A stretch of 64,000 nucleotides of DNA, taken from contig NZ_FOFN01000005.1 in NCBI RefSeq assembly GCF_900111025.1, positions 94,920-158,919 on the forward strand, read 5' to 3'. This document shows, piece by piece, positions 37,982-47,000 of the stretch (its first letter is position 1; each line of letters begins with the position of its first letter). The position numbers and the translations under genes are program-made. The stretch comes from Hyunsoonleella jejuensis (lineage in GTDB: Bacteria > Bacteroidota > Bacteroidia > Flavobacteriales > Flavobacteriaceae). The notes beneath the pieces are model-generated. The model did not search any database. It was not told the origin of the DNA and was given only the letters and a program-made list of their open reading frames with translations.

Positions 37982-38950
37982 ATGAGCTATCTAGAAACCA
38001 CACACAACGTATATAAAGAAGCTGCCTTAACTCCAGATGTTGGTTTATGCTGCACTACAAATCCTATTTGGGAATTACCCGGGTTAAAAATACCTAAAAT
38101 TATGCAGGAGATGAATTATGGCTGTGGTTCTACAGTGCATGCTCGTGACTTAACCAATAATCCAAAAATGCTTTATGTTGGTGTTGGCGGCGGTATGGAA
38201 TTACTACAATTTTCGTATTTCAATCGTCAAAAAGGTGGAGTTGTTGGTATTGATGTGGTAGATGAAATGCTAGAAGCGTCAAGGGAAAATTTTAAAGAAG
38301 CCGAGGTACTAAACGACTGGTTTAAAAGTGATTTTGTTGAACTTAAAAAAGGTGACGCACTGCATCTTCCAGTAGAAGATAATTCCATTGATGTTGCTGC
38401 TCAAAATTGCCTATTTAATATTTTTAAGGCAGAAGATTTAAAAAAGGCCATCGCCGAAATGTATCGCGTTTTAAAACCTCATGGAAAGCTTGTGATGAGT
38501 GATCCTACTTGTGAACAGCCCATGAATGACACACTTCGGAATGACGAACGATTACGAGCCCTATGTTTAAGTGGCAGTTTACCTATTGCCGATTATGTAA
38601 AAGCATTAACCGATGCAGGTTTTGGAACCATAGAAATTAGGGCTAGAAAACCATATAGAATATTAGACCCAAAACATTACCCAACCGAAGAATTAATATA
38701 TATTGAATCTATTGAAGTTGCTGCCATAAAAGACCCCATGCCCAAAGATGGCCCATGCATCTTCACAGGAAAAGCTGCAATTTACTATGGTGAAGATGAT
38801 TATTTTGATGACAAGCAAGGCCATGTGTTATTGAAAAACCAGCCTTTAGCTATATGTGATAAAACTGCTGGTGCACTAGCAAGTTTAAATCGGCACGATA
38901 TTTTCATTAGTGAATCTACCTATCATTATGATGGTGGTGGCTGTTGTTAG
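37982..38950 (+). CDS. arsM: Arsenosugar biosynthesis arsenite methyltransferase ArsM
   Basis: 322 residues. SAM-dependent methylation of As(III), the first step of the pathway. SAM site YVGVGGGMELLQ; methyltransferase motif VLKPHGKLVMSDP. Arsenic-binding cysteines are likely among LCCTTN (Cys23-Cys24), NYGCGS, LRALCLSG and the terminal GGGCC. It begins 73 bases after the phosphorylase gene. Secure by family and context. Confidence 0.93.
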   Translation: MSYLETTHNVYKEAALTPDVGLCCTTNPIWELPGLKIPKIMQEMNYGCGSTVHARDLTNNPKMLYVGVGGGMELLQFSYFNRQKGGVVGIDVVDEMLEASRENFKEAEVLNDWFKSDFVELKKGDALHLPVEDNSIDVAAQNCLFNIFKAEDLKKAIAEMYRVLKPHGKLVMSDPTCEQPMNDTLRNDERLRALCLSGSLPIADYVKALTDAGFGTIEIRARKPYRILDPKHYPTEELIYIESIEVAAIKDPMPKDGPCIFTGKAAIYYGEDDYFDDKQGHVLLKNQPLAICDKTAGALASLNRHDIFISESTYHYDGGGCC

Positions 38951-38970
38951 TTAAAAATTCGCTTTTGCTT

Positions 38971-39858
38971 ATGAAATATGTTGGCCTTATTCTTATCATC
39001 TGTTTTACAGTGTCCTGTTCTAGCAGTAAAAAAGTGAGTACTGTTACTAAAGCATCTGCTATTGAACCAACGTTAAATGTAAGTCAGACGGATTCTGTAA
39101 AAACAACCACTTCTAAAGTGATAAAAATATCAGACTCTTTGTACGTTCCTGATACAGAAGAGGAAATTATAATTATAGAAAAACCTATAATTAAAAATGA
39201 AGTAAATGCTCCAAAAGCATTTAACCATAAAACATTTAATGATTTACTTGAGACACATGTTTCTGAAGCTGGAAATGTGAATTATACAGGTTTTAAAGAC
39301 AGTTATAAATTACTACGTAGTTATATTGAGCAAATGGGTGAAAACTTACCTAACGATTCTTGGTCGAAAGAAGAAAAACTGGCCTATTGGATTAATGCTT
39401 ACAATGCTATGACTATCGATTTAATTCTACGCCATTATCTAGTAAAAAGCATAAAGAACATTAAAAATCCATGGCAACAACGCTACTGGAAATTAGGAGA
39501 AAAATGGTATAATCTAGATGAAATAGAACATGATATTTTACGTAAGATGAACGAACCACGTATTCATTTTGCTATTGTTTGCGCATCGTATTCTTGTCCG
39601 AAATTGCAAAATAAAGCCTTTAGCTCTTCTAATTTAGAAGCACAATTAATTAAGGCTACAAAGGAATTTTTAAAAGACCGTGAACGTAATTCTATTTCAA
39701 AAGACGAGTTAGAGCTCTCTAAAATATTTCAATGGTTTGCAAAGGATTTTAAGCAAAACGGTTCGCTTATCGATTTTTTAAATCGGTATTCTGACGTAAA
39801 GATTTCGAAAAATGCTAAAAAGCGTTTTAAAGATTACAACTGGGATTTGAATGAGTAA
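38971..39858 (+). CDS. DUF547 lipoprotein
   Basis: 295 residues from the ATG at 38971, giving signal MKYVGLILIICFTVSC with Cys16. A Ser/Thr-rich spacer follows, then DUF547 (about 90-290) with EKLAYWINAYNAMTIDLILR, FAIVCASYSCPKL and KIFQWFAKDFKQ. DUF547 has a papain-like look but no proven activity. A reading from 38944 overlaps arsM and starts with TTG; the ATG is preferred. It sits inside the arsenosugar operon and overlaps the next gene by 8 bases. Confidence 0.88.
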   Translation: MKYVGLILIICFTVSCSSSKKVSTVTKASAIEPTLNVSQTDSVKTTTSKVIKISDSLYVPDTEEEIIIIEKPIIKNEVNAPKAFNHKTFNDLLETHVSEAGNVNYTGFKDSYKLLRSYIEQMGENLPNDSWSKEEKLAYWINAYNAMTIDLILRHYLVKSIKNIKNPWQQRYWKLGEKWYNLDEIEHDILRKMNEPRIHFAIVCASYSCPKLQNKAFSSSNLEAQLIKATKEFLKDRERNSISKDELELSKIFQWFAKDFKQNGSLIDFLNRYSDVKISKNAKKRFKDYNWDLNE

Positions 39859-40573
39859 AATATCCATCATTATACCCGTTTTAAATGAAGCAGCGACTAT
39901 TAAAAATTTGCTTAATTATCTTATTGAAAATTCTACTAAAGAGAATGTTGAAGAGATAATTGTGGTTGATGGGGGAAGTGATGACAACACTAAAAGTATA
40001 GTTCTCGATACATCACACCAATGGCGTGACACTCGAACTAACATTAGGTTGATAGATTGCCAAAAAGGACGCGCCAAACAAATGAACCATGGTGCAAAAC
40101 ATGCCATAGGCGATGTTTTATATTTTTTACATGCTGATTCTTTTCCTCCTAAAAACTATGACTTTCATATACTTTCTGAAGTAAAAAAAGGTAATAAAGC
40201 TGGTTGTTTTAGAATGCGATTTAATAGCAAACATTGGTGGCTAAAATTGGCAGGATGCTTAACCGCTTTACCATTTAGAGTAAGTCGTGGCGGTGATCAA
40301 AGTCAATTCATTACACGCAAATTATTTAATAAAATCGAGGGTTATGACGAAACTTATGAGATTTATGAAGACAATGTTTTAATAAAAAGACTCTATGCTT
40401 TAAATGAATTTGTTGTGATTCCCAAATGGCTAACTACCTCTGCTAGACGCTATCACAAACATGGTGTATGGAAAACTCAATTTCACTTTTGGCGTATTCA
40501 TTTAAAAAGTAGATTGGGTGCTTCTCCTTCTGAGCTTAAAACTTATTATCAAGAAAATTTAGTAAATACCTAA
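39851..40573 (+). CDS. TIGR04283-type arsenosugar biosynthesis glycosyltransferase
   Basis: 240 residues, GT2 family. The start SKISIIIPVLNEAATIKNLL, the Asp motifs IVVDGGSDDNT and FLHADSFPP, and the region RGGDQSQFITRKLF are characteristic. Expected to add sugar to the arsenic-containing ribose. Last gene of the operon; it overlaps the convergent phosphoesterase by 4 bases. Confidence 0.9.
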   Translation: MSKISIIIPVLNEAATIKNLLNYLIENSTKENVEEIIVVDGGSDDNTKSIVLDTSHQWRDTRTNIRLIDCQKGRAKQMNHGAKHAIGDVLYFLHADSFPPKNYDFHILSEVKKGNKAGCFRMRFNSKHWWLKLAGCLTALPFRVSRGGDQSQFITRKLFNKIEGYDETYEIYEDNVLIKRLYALNEFVVIPKWLTTSARRYHKHGVWKTQFHFWRIHLKSRLGASPSELKTYYQENLVNT

Positions 40574-41301
40574 TTCTTATTTCTACCTTTTTCATCCGGA
40601 TATAAATCCTTTACAATATCACTTTGAAAGATTTCTTTCGTATCAATATCTATAGCTGATAGTTTTCCGAAAAAGGCTGCTCCAGTATCAATATTCCAGA
40701 TGTTTATAGCGTTCATTGGTTCATACTCTCCATAGTTTATAGTTGGCGTATGGCCTATGTAGATTTCATTATAATGCGTTAATCGTTTTGGATATAATTC
40801 TGAGTTTTTTTCAATGCGCTTGTCCATCGTTAATGCCATTTCCCAAAGGGTTCTGTCAAAATATAATGTGGTTTGGAATACTTCTTTTTCTACACCGTGC
40901 ATGGAAGTAAATCCTGCATGTAAGAACAGTCTGTTTTGGTCATCAATATGGTACATTTTTAAATTTTCAAAGAACACTAAATGAGCTTGTTTTTGTTCTA
41001 TTGAAAATCCTTCGTAGCTTTCCATGGTCTCTTTACCACCATGCATATACCAAGTTGGATTCACCTCTCCATTTCTTAACCATTCTTCGCACCAAACATC
41101 ATGATTTCCTTTGATGAAAATACATTCAAATTTTTCTGAAAGCTCAATTAAGAATTGAATAACCTGTGCAGATTCACTCCACCCATCTACATAATCGCCC
41201 ATGAAAATTAACTTATCTTCATCCTTGATTTCTAAGCTATTTAATAATTGTATTAAAGCCTTTAGACCTCCATGAATGTCTCCAATTGCAAGAGTTCTCA
41301 C
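40570..41301 (-). CDS. Calcineurin-like phosphoesterase (Ser/Thr phosphatase type)
   Basis: 243 residues. All five metal motifs are in order: GDIHG (7-11), GDYVDGW, GNHD, LHAGF and GHTP. The family includes protein phosphatases and Ap4A hydrolases; the substrate cannot be told. The motif GDYVDGW replaces the more common GDYVDRG. Transcribed alone on the minus strand. Confidence 0.88.
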   Translation of the reverse strand: MRTLAIGDIHGGLKALIQLLNSLEIKDEDKLIFMGDYVDGWSESAQVIQFLIELSEKFECIFIKGNHDVWCEEWLRNGEVNPTWYMHGGKETMESYEGFSIEQKQAHLVFFENLKMYHIDDQNRLFLHAGFTSMHGVEKEVFQTTLYFDRTLWEMALTMDKRIEKNSELYPKRLTHYNEIYIGHTPTINYGEYEPMNAINIWNIDTGAAFFGKLSAIDIDTKEIFQSDIVKDLYPDEKGRNKN

Positions 41302-41404
41302 AGTTTAATTTTTTTTATGTAATAATAAGTATTACTCTGATTAATAATGAAGGGCGCATTAAATTTCATTCTAAAATCTGGTTTTACTTTTGAAAATAAT
41401 ACAT

Positions 41405-41437
41405 AAAAAAAACCACCTATACTAGGTAGTTTTTTTC
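41405..41437 (-). terminator. Intrinsic terminator of the small lipoprotein gene
   Basis: On the minus strand ACTACCTA, GTA, TAGGTGGT with one G-T wobble, then a run of eight T. Downstream of the gene ending at 41453; the plus strand also has a T run, so it may work both ways. Confidence 0.75.
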
Positions 41438-41452
41438 TATGTAAGAATGTTA

Positions 41453-41971
41453 TTAATTTTGTTTAACGAGTCTAATTTCTGTAATTGTAACCGTAGTTTC
41501 ACCATTGAAATTATCTGTATCCTCACCTCTAAGTGTAATATTTGTACCGTTAAAGGATAGTACATCAAATATATCACCATCAAGGGATATAGTATTGTTA
41601 TTTGAGTCTAAACTGTAACTACCTTCATCATCCAGAGTCACTATTTCGCTTTCCGTTTCTGGATTTTGCCCAGTTACTGTAAGTGTATAAGTAACTCTAA
41701 AACTTCCAGAGGTTGTGTAAGTTCTATTTGCATTGAAGGTTAAAATAGCATTGGTAAATGTATCAGCTACAGAGGTTTCTGTTTCAATAAGAACTTCGCT
41801 TCCGTTTGAAGCTGTACTTGTTGTTCGAGAAGAACTCTGTAAAAGTGTTATTTCATAGGTGCCTTCGATATTTGTAGCATTAAGTTCGATTACAACTGGT
41901 CCATCATCTTTACTACAAGATGAGAATATTAAGGCAACAGCCACGAATAAAAATACTTTTAAAGTTTTCAT
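41453..41971 (-). CDS. Lipocalin-like small lipoprotein
   Basis: 172 residues. Signal MKTLKVFLFVAVALIFSSC with Cys19. The mature part starts with NIEGTYEITLLQSSSRT and continues as beta strands rich in T, S and N, as in lipocalin-like flavobacterial lipoproteins. A -7 box TATATTTG lies at 41995-42002. Monocistronic. Function unknown. Confidence 0.78.
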   Translation of the reverse strand: MKTLKVFLFVAVALIFSSCSKDDGPVVIELNATNIEGTYEITLLQSSSRTTSTASNGSEVLIETETSVADTFTNAILTFNANRTYTTSGSFRVTYTLTVTGQNPETESEIVTLDDEGSYSLDSNNNTISLDGDIFDVLSFNGTNITLRGEDTDNFNGETTVTITEIRLVKQN

Positions 41972-41994
41972 GTAGATTTGTTTTAGTTAAGTGA

Positions 41995-42002
41995 CAAATA
42001 TA
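41995..42002 (-). promoter_or_regulatory. -7 box of the small lipoprotein gene
   Basis: Minus strand TATATTTG, a perfect TAnnTTTG match, 23 bases before the ATG at 41971. Confidence 0.6.
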
Positions 42003-42092
42003 TAAAATGCTGACTATAAGCGGATAAAACAAATTTTTATTTTTAATAATTTTATGGAATTAATAATTTTTCTTTTTAAAAATTGAATTTCC

Positions 42093-43352
42093 TTAAAAAT
42101 ACTGCCCAATACCAAATACAAAACCTTTAGTAGCATTCTCGGTAATACCATATCCATAATCTATTCTAAAAATAGCATTATAGATTTTTTTATGAATAAA
42201 GCGCAGTCCTAAACCTGGGTAAATTTTTACATTGTCTTTCTTACTAAAATCACCGAAATCGCCTCCCGGGTTTCGCCATGTACCTGCATCTATAAACGCA
42301 TTTCCTTGCAAAACGAACCAATTTTTTTCATAAAGCGTATGCCGGTATTCAGTATTAATTACAATTACGCCTGTGCCTCTATCTATAGTGTTTCCTACGC
42401 CACGAACGTTTAGGTTATTATCTACAGAAAAAGGTGCAAATGGTGTTTCATCGTTTGTAGACAACCCCATGCGTAATCTGTTAGCCCAATTACCGTTTTC
42501 GCCTATACGCTTAAAATAGAAAAAATCGTTCCATCCAATAAAAAAATCAGGAAGCATATCGTTTGTAGAGGTAACATATTGAAAGTTAAAAACACTTCTA
42601 AAACCAGAAACAAAATGATAAAAATAATTAAGGTTATTGTACTCGTAAACACCTTTTGCTAACCATTTATGTACGTTTAGCTCAGGACGATTATTAATAT
42701 TTTCACCTTTAAATCTGTAATCTTCTGTAAAGTAATTTACACCAAATTCCAACCGATTATGAAAATTGAAACGGTACAAACCTAGAATTTCATAGCTTTT
42801 ATTATTGTACCTGTATTGGGCGGTTTCATCTTCAAAAAACACGGGTTCTTGAGTGGTTAAATCTTGATAATTAGCAGCTAACCCCCAATGTCTTGAAAAC
42901 AAAAATGGTGCCCTAAGATTGATAGCATGAGAATCGTAAATGTCTTTTTGGTAAAACCCACCAATTATAATATTTCTTCCGAACGTATTAAACTCATACA
43001 ACCCTATGCGGTATGCAAATTCGTCGTTATCTGTGGTATAGAAATTAACAGATGGAATTAAAGTAAAATTCTCTTCAATATTATAAAAAATATTGAAGGT
43101 ATTGTCCTTAGCAGGAAACACCTGATATGATGCGTGGGAGATTGAAGGTAAGCGTTTTAGAAGTTTCATGTCTTCTTCAATAAGTAAAGAATCTAAAACA
43201 TCGCCAGTTTTTAAGGATGCTAGTTTTTTTACGAAGGATGACTTTAACTTCTTGTTACCTTGAACTTTTACATCGGCCACATACCGTTCTTGCGCTAATG
43301 AAATATAACTTAAGCATAGAAACGTAATGCAGATTAAAGTTCTGGTTATCAT
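42093..43352 (-). CDS. Omp85-like outer-membrane protein with one POTRA-like domain
   Basis: 419 residues. Signal peptide MITRTLICITFLCLSYISLA, one POTRA-like domain (about 22-95: VADVKVQGNKKLKSSFVKKL, LLKRLPSISHASYQV), then a barrel of about 16 strands ending GFVFGIGQYF. The sequence NLNVRGVGNTIDRGTG corresponds to the VRG loop motif of Omp85 proteins. It is smaller than BamA and TamA and is the last gene of a coupled trio with a lipoprotein and a GH113-like enzyme. It may export or insert one of its operon partners; inference. Confidence 0.8.
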   Translation of the reverse strand: MITRTLICITFLCLSYISLAQERYVADVKVQGNKKLKSSFVKKLASLKTGDVLDSLLIEEDMKLLKRLPSISHASYQVFPAKDNTFNIFYNIEENFTLIPSVNFYTTDNDEFAYRIGLYEFNTFGRNIIIGGFYQKDIYDSHAINLRAPFLFSRHWGLAANYQDLTTQEPVFFEDETAQYRYNNKSYEILGLYRFNFHNRLEFGVNYFTEDYRFKGENINNRPELNVHKWLAKGVYEYNNLNYFYHFVSGFRSVFNFQYVTSTNDMLPDFFIGWNDFFYFKRIGENGNWANRLRMGLSTNDETPFAPFSVDNNLNVRGVGNTIDRGTGVIVINTEYRHTLYEKNWFVLQGNAFIDAGTWRNPGGDFGDFSKKDNVKIYPGLGLRFIHKKIYNAIFRIDYGYGITENATKGFVFGIGQYF

Positions 43353-44077
43353 TGGGCCCTAAAAGATTTAGCAATTACCAAATTTACCCAATTATCTAAA
43401 CTTACATCCATTAATGTAAAATTATAATCGTTTCCAAGTATTAAATCTGGAGGCGTTTTAGTAGTAACATTTAGCACCACATTACTGGTATTATAGTATT
43501 GAAACGAATTTTCGTAAGTATATGTACCAGACAACAAATTATCCTGAACATCGGAAATTACCTGAAAATAAATGGCATTATCGCCAGTTGCATCATGCTC
43601 CCACGAAAAAATAGGCATACCTGAAGTGAATTGGTCTATAGCCACAGCCGTTGTCCAAACCGTGGGTTTTGACACATGTTTAATCCTTATCGGGTTTGAA
43701 ATTTTCACTTCTCCATCTAATTCAAAAGTAATAATCACCCATTTTTCACTAGATGATGACTGCGTAAACTTACCTAAATGACCGTTGAAAAACGGCGCGC
43801 TATTAATAAAAATCTGTTTATAGTTAGCATAATCTTCATGATCTACTTCTGTATCTTCAGTTTCGTAAAACCTAATATTGGTAGCACCTTCTTCAGGATA
43901 AAAAAACGTTAGTACATTTCCAGTGGTTACATCACTGGCAGCACATGCAATTACGGCACCTTTTTCAACAGTAGTATTAGAAACATATATCCCTAAGGTT
44001 TGCTCAATATTGTCGTCTGCATTTGTACAAGACGAGAGTATCAAAACAAAAAACAGTAAATACCTCCACTTTTGCAT
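43349..44077 (-). CDS. Lipoprotein between GH113-like and Omp85-like genes, function unknown
   Basis: 242 residues. Signal MQKWRYLLFFVLILSSC with Cys17. Beta-rich with sequences such as GAVIACAASDVTTGNVLTFF and IRFYETEDTEVDHEDYAN. It starts one base inside the previous stop and overlaps the next start by 4 bases, so the three genes are made together. No family recognised. Confidence 0.78.
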   Translation of the reverse strand: MQKWRYLLFFVLILSSCTNADDNIEQTLGIYVSNTTVEKGAVIACAASDVTTGNVLTFFYPEEGATNIRFYETEDTEVDHEDYANYKQIFINSAPFFNGHLGKFTQSSSSEKWVIITFELDGEVKISNPIRIKHVSKPTVWTTAVAIDQFTSGMPIFSWEHDATGDNAIYFQVISDVQDNLLSGTYTYENSFQYYNTSNVVLNVTTKTPPDLILGNDYNFTLMDVSLDNWVNLVIAKSFRAQ

Positions 44078-45084
44078 TAAGAATTTGTTTTATAATATTT
44101 ACGAATTAATGCCTCTACTGGTTTGTTTTGTGGTGTAAACATAGGGTTGTTATGCCCTCCAACCTTATCATGATTAATAAACCACTTCCAAATAAACCCA
44201 CCTGCAAACCATTCTTCCTTCCAAAAGGTTTCAAATAGCGCTTGTGTTGTATTGGTTTGTGCTTCTAGGTTTACCTGCTTCATATTTCTATCGCTTTTCC
44301 AAGGTGCGGCACCAGAATAATCTACACTTCTATAACCAAACTCTGTAAAAAGAATGGGTTTCCCTGATTGCTCAGAAGTTGATTTTATAATCGCCTTATG
44401 TGCTTCCCAACCTATCATACATTCTTCTAATGTTGGTGTTTTACTATCACTAACAGGAAAATAGGCATCAACGCCAATGTAATCTAAGGCATTCCAAAAA
44501 GGTGTTCTTTTGAATTCGTCCCAATTGGCTGCGTAGGTTAGCTTCCCTTTATAGATTGTTTTAATTTCTTTTATCAAGTCTAGCCAGTAAGGTGTTCGTT
44601 TGTCTATAAACTGTTCCAGCTCAGTACCAATACAAAATATGTCGATATTAAGTTGCTTAGCTAACACCGCATACTCTAAAATAAATTTGGAGTAGGAATC
44701 TTCCAAGGCTTTCCAGTCTTCCTCATTTTGCATTTCAATATGCCCAGTGAACTTACCATGCCATACCCAAATTTGAGGCTTCAGCATAATTTTAATATCT
44801 CTTTTCTTTAGCGCTCCAATGTATTGTTTCGCACCATCTACGGTTTCTCCAAACCACTGTCTATGTGCATTGTGAATGATTTTTGGGTGTTTTAAATCTT
44901 TTATAAACCCAAAAGGCATAATGGCTGCATAATTTGCATTTACATTCACAACCGGGTTAACGTGCTTTTCAGATACCTCAGCATTAGCGGCCACAAAGCT
45001 TACCCCGTTGATTTTCTTAGTTTGTGTTTTACAGGATTGTAAACTGAGTATTAAAACAAAAAAAAAGAGCTTAAAAGGCTTCAT
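44077..45084 (-). CDS. GH113-like glycoside hydrolase lipoprotein
   Basis: 335 residues. Signal MKPFKLFFFVLILSLQSC with Cys18, then a TIM barrel. Probable acid/base Glu in FCIGTELEQF and nucleophile Glu in ILFTEFGYRS, spaced as in GH113 mannanase-type enzymes; KPQIWVWHGKF and WEAHKAIIK also fit. It should act on a beta-mannan-like glycan at the cell surface; the substrate is not certain. A terminator-like hairpin encloses its start codon. Confidence 0.83.
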   Translation of the reverse strand: MKPFKLFFFVLILSLQSCKTQTKKINGVSFVAANAEVSEKHVNPVVNVNANYAAIMPFGFIKDLKHPKIIHNAHRQWFGETVDGAKQYIGALKKRDIKIMLKPQIWVWHGKFTGHIEMQNEEDWKALEDSYSKFILEYAVLAKQLNIDIFCIGTELEQFIDKRTPYWLDLIKEIKTIYKGKLTYAANWDEFKRTPFWNALDYIGVDAYFPVSDSKTPTLEECMIGWEAHKAIIKSTSEQSGKPILFTEFGYRSVDYSGAAPWKSDRNMKQVNLEAQTNTTQALFETFWKEEWFAGGFIWKWFINHDKVGGHNNPMFTPQNKPVEALIRKYYKTNS

Positions 45085-45104
45085 ATATTATTACTTTTAA
45101 GCTC
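45058..45104 (-). terminator. Terminator-like hairpin enclosing the GH113 start codon
   Basis: GAGCTTAAAAG and CTTTTAAGCTC form a perfect 11-base stem (45094-45104 with 45067-45077). On the minus strand it is followed by a long T run that encodes the Phe residues of the signal peptide. The ATG at 45082-45084 is in the 16-base loop. It can end transcription from the upstream gene (45136-46041) or mask translation. Confidence 0.65.
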
Positions 45105-45135
45105 CTAATTTACTATTTAATATGATATTATTCTA

Positions 45136-46041
45136 CTAGAACAAAGCTCTAAGGCCAACATTATATGTTTGCCCTAGTCCTGTATTTTTTCCAAATAGAA
45201 AGTTAGAGTACAAAAACTCTACATTTAATGCTTTTGTTAATTGATACTTTGCGCCTCCACCAAGAATTGTGGCACTTTGACTAAAATCGTTAGTACCTGC
45301 ATCGTTAGCTCCAAAAGAAATAAGTTCTATATGTTGCGCTAATCCAAGTACTGTAAATTTAGAACTCGGAAAATAGCTTAAAAACACACCAGGTGTTAAA
45401 CGTAAACTGTTGTAAGCAAAACTTTCTTGTTCTCCAAAATTATACTCTGTATTGAGTTCTGTAAATAACTGCCAATCACCACCTGCAAAGCTATAATCAT
45501 AGAAAAATCTATTTTGGAATATAAATCCGTCTTGATCTAAAAATACACCATTTTCTGTTTCATTATCTATTAACGGAATATGAAATGCAGTTTGAATGGT
45601 AAAATTACCTACGCTTTTAATTGGATTGAATTTAATTGCTGGTGCAAATGAGGTTAAACCTGAACGTGCTGTTCCTCTCTCGCCATCAAATGAAAACACA
45701 TCTAGTGTATTTCTGCCACCAATAGCATTAGACCTCACTTCAAACAAAAGCCCTATGTTTAATCTATTATTATCAGAAATACCTGTAAAAATATCAACAG
45801 AAGATGTGAAAAATGTATTTCTAGGTATGTCTCTTTTCTGTGTCCCTTCTTGATTGCCAAATAAATCTGAAGTTTCAGTATATATATTATTAAACCATTT
45901 TATATCCCACTGTCCTTTTTTAAGAAGAATTGATGGTGTATAGGTTTGAATTACACTACGTTCCTCTTGCGCTTCTTCTTGCGAAAATCCGTTAAACGAT
46001 ATCGCTATTATTGCTATTACTATTATTTTTATTTTTTTCAT
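45136..46041 (-). CDS. Outer-membrane beta-barrel protein, function unknown
   Basis: 301 residues. Signal peptide MKKIKIIVIAIIAISFNGFS, then alternating beta strands (WDIKWFNNIYTETSDLFG, LNVEFLYSNFLFGKNTG) and an aromatic end VGLRALF, as expected for a small barrel of about 12-14 strands. Directly upstream of the GH113-like gene and separated from it by the hairpin at 45058-45104. Transport role possible but not shown. Confidence 0.75.
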   Translation of the reverse strand: MKKIKIIVIAIIAISFNGFSQEEAQEERSVIQTYTPSILLKKGQWDIKWFNNIYTETSDLFGNQEGTQKRDIPRNTFFTSSVDIFTGISDNNRLNIGLLFEVRSNAIGGRNTLDVFSFDGERGTARSGLTSFAPAIKFNPIKSVGNFTIQTAFHIPLIDNETENGVFLDQDGFIFQNRFFYDYSFAGGDWQLFTELNTEYNFGEQESFAYNSLRLTPGVFLSYFPSSKFTVLGLAQHIELISFGANDAGTNDFSQSATILGGGAKYQLTKALNVEFLYSNFLFGKNTGLGQTYNVGLRALF

Positions 46042-46084
46042 TATTTTGATTTTTGGTTTGTTATTTCGTTTTTAAATGTTGATG

Positions 46085-46798
46085 TTATTGTTTATTAATT
46101 GTCCAATTGTAAGGAAAGTAGCTTAACTTCCATTTTCCTTCCAATTTTTCGTCTCTGAATTTATTTATAAAGTCTATTTCGTCCATTCCATCCATTTTAA
46201 AATCACCTTTATACCATTCCATAATTTGCGATACTTCTACACGGTTTTTCTTTTCATTTACTCTAATAAAATCTCCATTAATCGCTTTTTTAGTTTGAGC
46301 CTCTAATTGAGCATCCAATGTATTTGGCAAATAAGCTCTATTTATAAGAGGTGGGCACCCTACCGCACCACACACCAACACAAAGTGAAAACGCGCATCG
46401 TTAAACTGACCTCGTAATAGTTTGTGCTCTATATCATTTAACGTAATGTTTTTTCCGCCAATATTGTGCGTTGTTTTATCAAAAAAACCAGCATGGTCTA
46501 AGGGTGATTTGGTAGGATACTCATCAATCAATCCTTTTATTACCAATATGTTATAAGCATTAATCCAAAACGCCTGATAGTTCTTCGCATCATCTTTAGA
46601 AATTGAAATGCCCTGAGCTATTTTTAACACTTCTTTTAATTGTGAAGGATCTTTATGTATATTGTCATAAGCCACTCTTCCATTTGATACATTAGCTTTA
46701 AAAAAAGCATCCGCTTCGTTAAAAAAAGAATTCAGATTTTGGGCTTGCACTGAAATTGCCACTAGTAAAATTGTTATGGATATTATTATTTTTTTCAT
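46085..46798 (-). CDS. Secreted DUF547 protein
   Basis: 237 residues from the ATG at 46798, giving signal peptide MKKIIISITILLVAISVQA. DUF547 signatures: YQAFWINAYNILVIKGLI, HFVLVCGAVGCPPLI and QIMEWYKGDFK. It is the second DUF547 protein in the window; unlike that at 38971 it has no lipoprotein Cys. It shares the strand with the barrel gene 43 bases downstream. Activity unknown. Confidence 0.88.
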   Translation of the reverse strand: MKKIIISITILLVAISVQAQNLNSFFNEADAFFKANVSNGRVAYDNIHKDPSQLKEVLKIAQGISISKDDAKNYQAFWINAYNILVIKGLIDEYPTKSPLDHAGFFDKTTHNIGGKNITLNDIEHKLLRGQFNDARFHFVLVCGAVGCPPLINRAYLPNTLDAQLEAQTKKAINGDFIRVNEKKNRVEVSQIMEWYKGDFKMDGMDEIDFINKFRDEKLEGKWKLSYFPYNWTINKQ

Positions 46799-47000
46799 TT
46801 TTGAATAATTTAATTTTCGATTTACTCTCACCTAAGTCTTTCTTATTTCAAGAAACTTTCAAAAAAAATAACAAATATTTCGCGTCTTAGTGCGCCGCAA
46901 TTCCTTACACATGGCAATCAATTTAAATTTGTTCTAAATTAAAGGCTATCGTTAAGTTCTTATCTTTAGCTGCGACCTAATAACGCATAACAACCAAATT

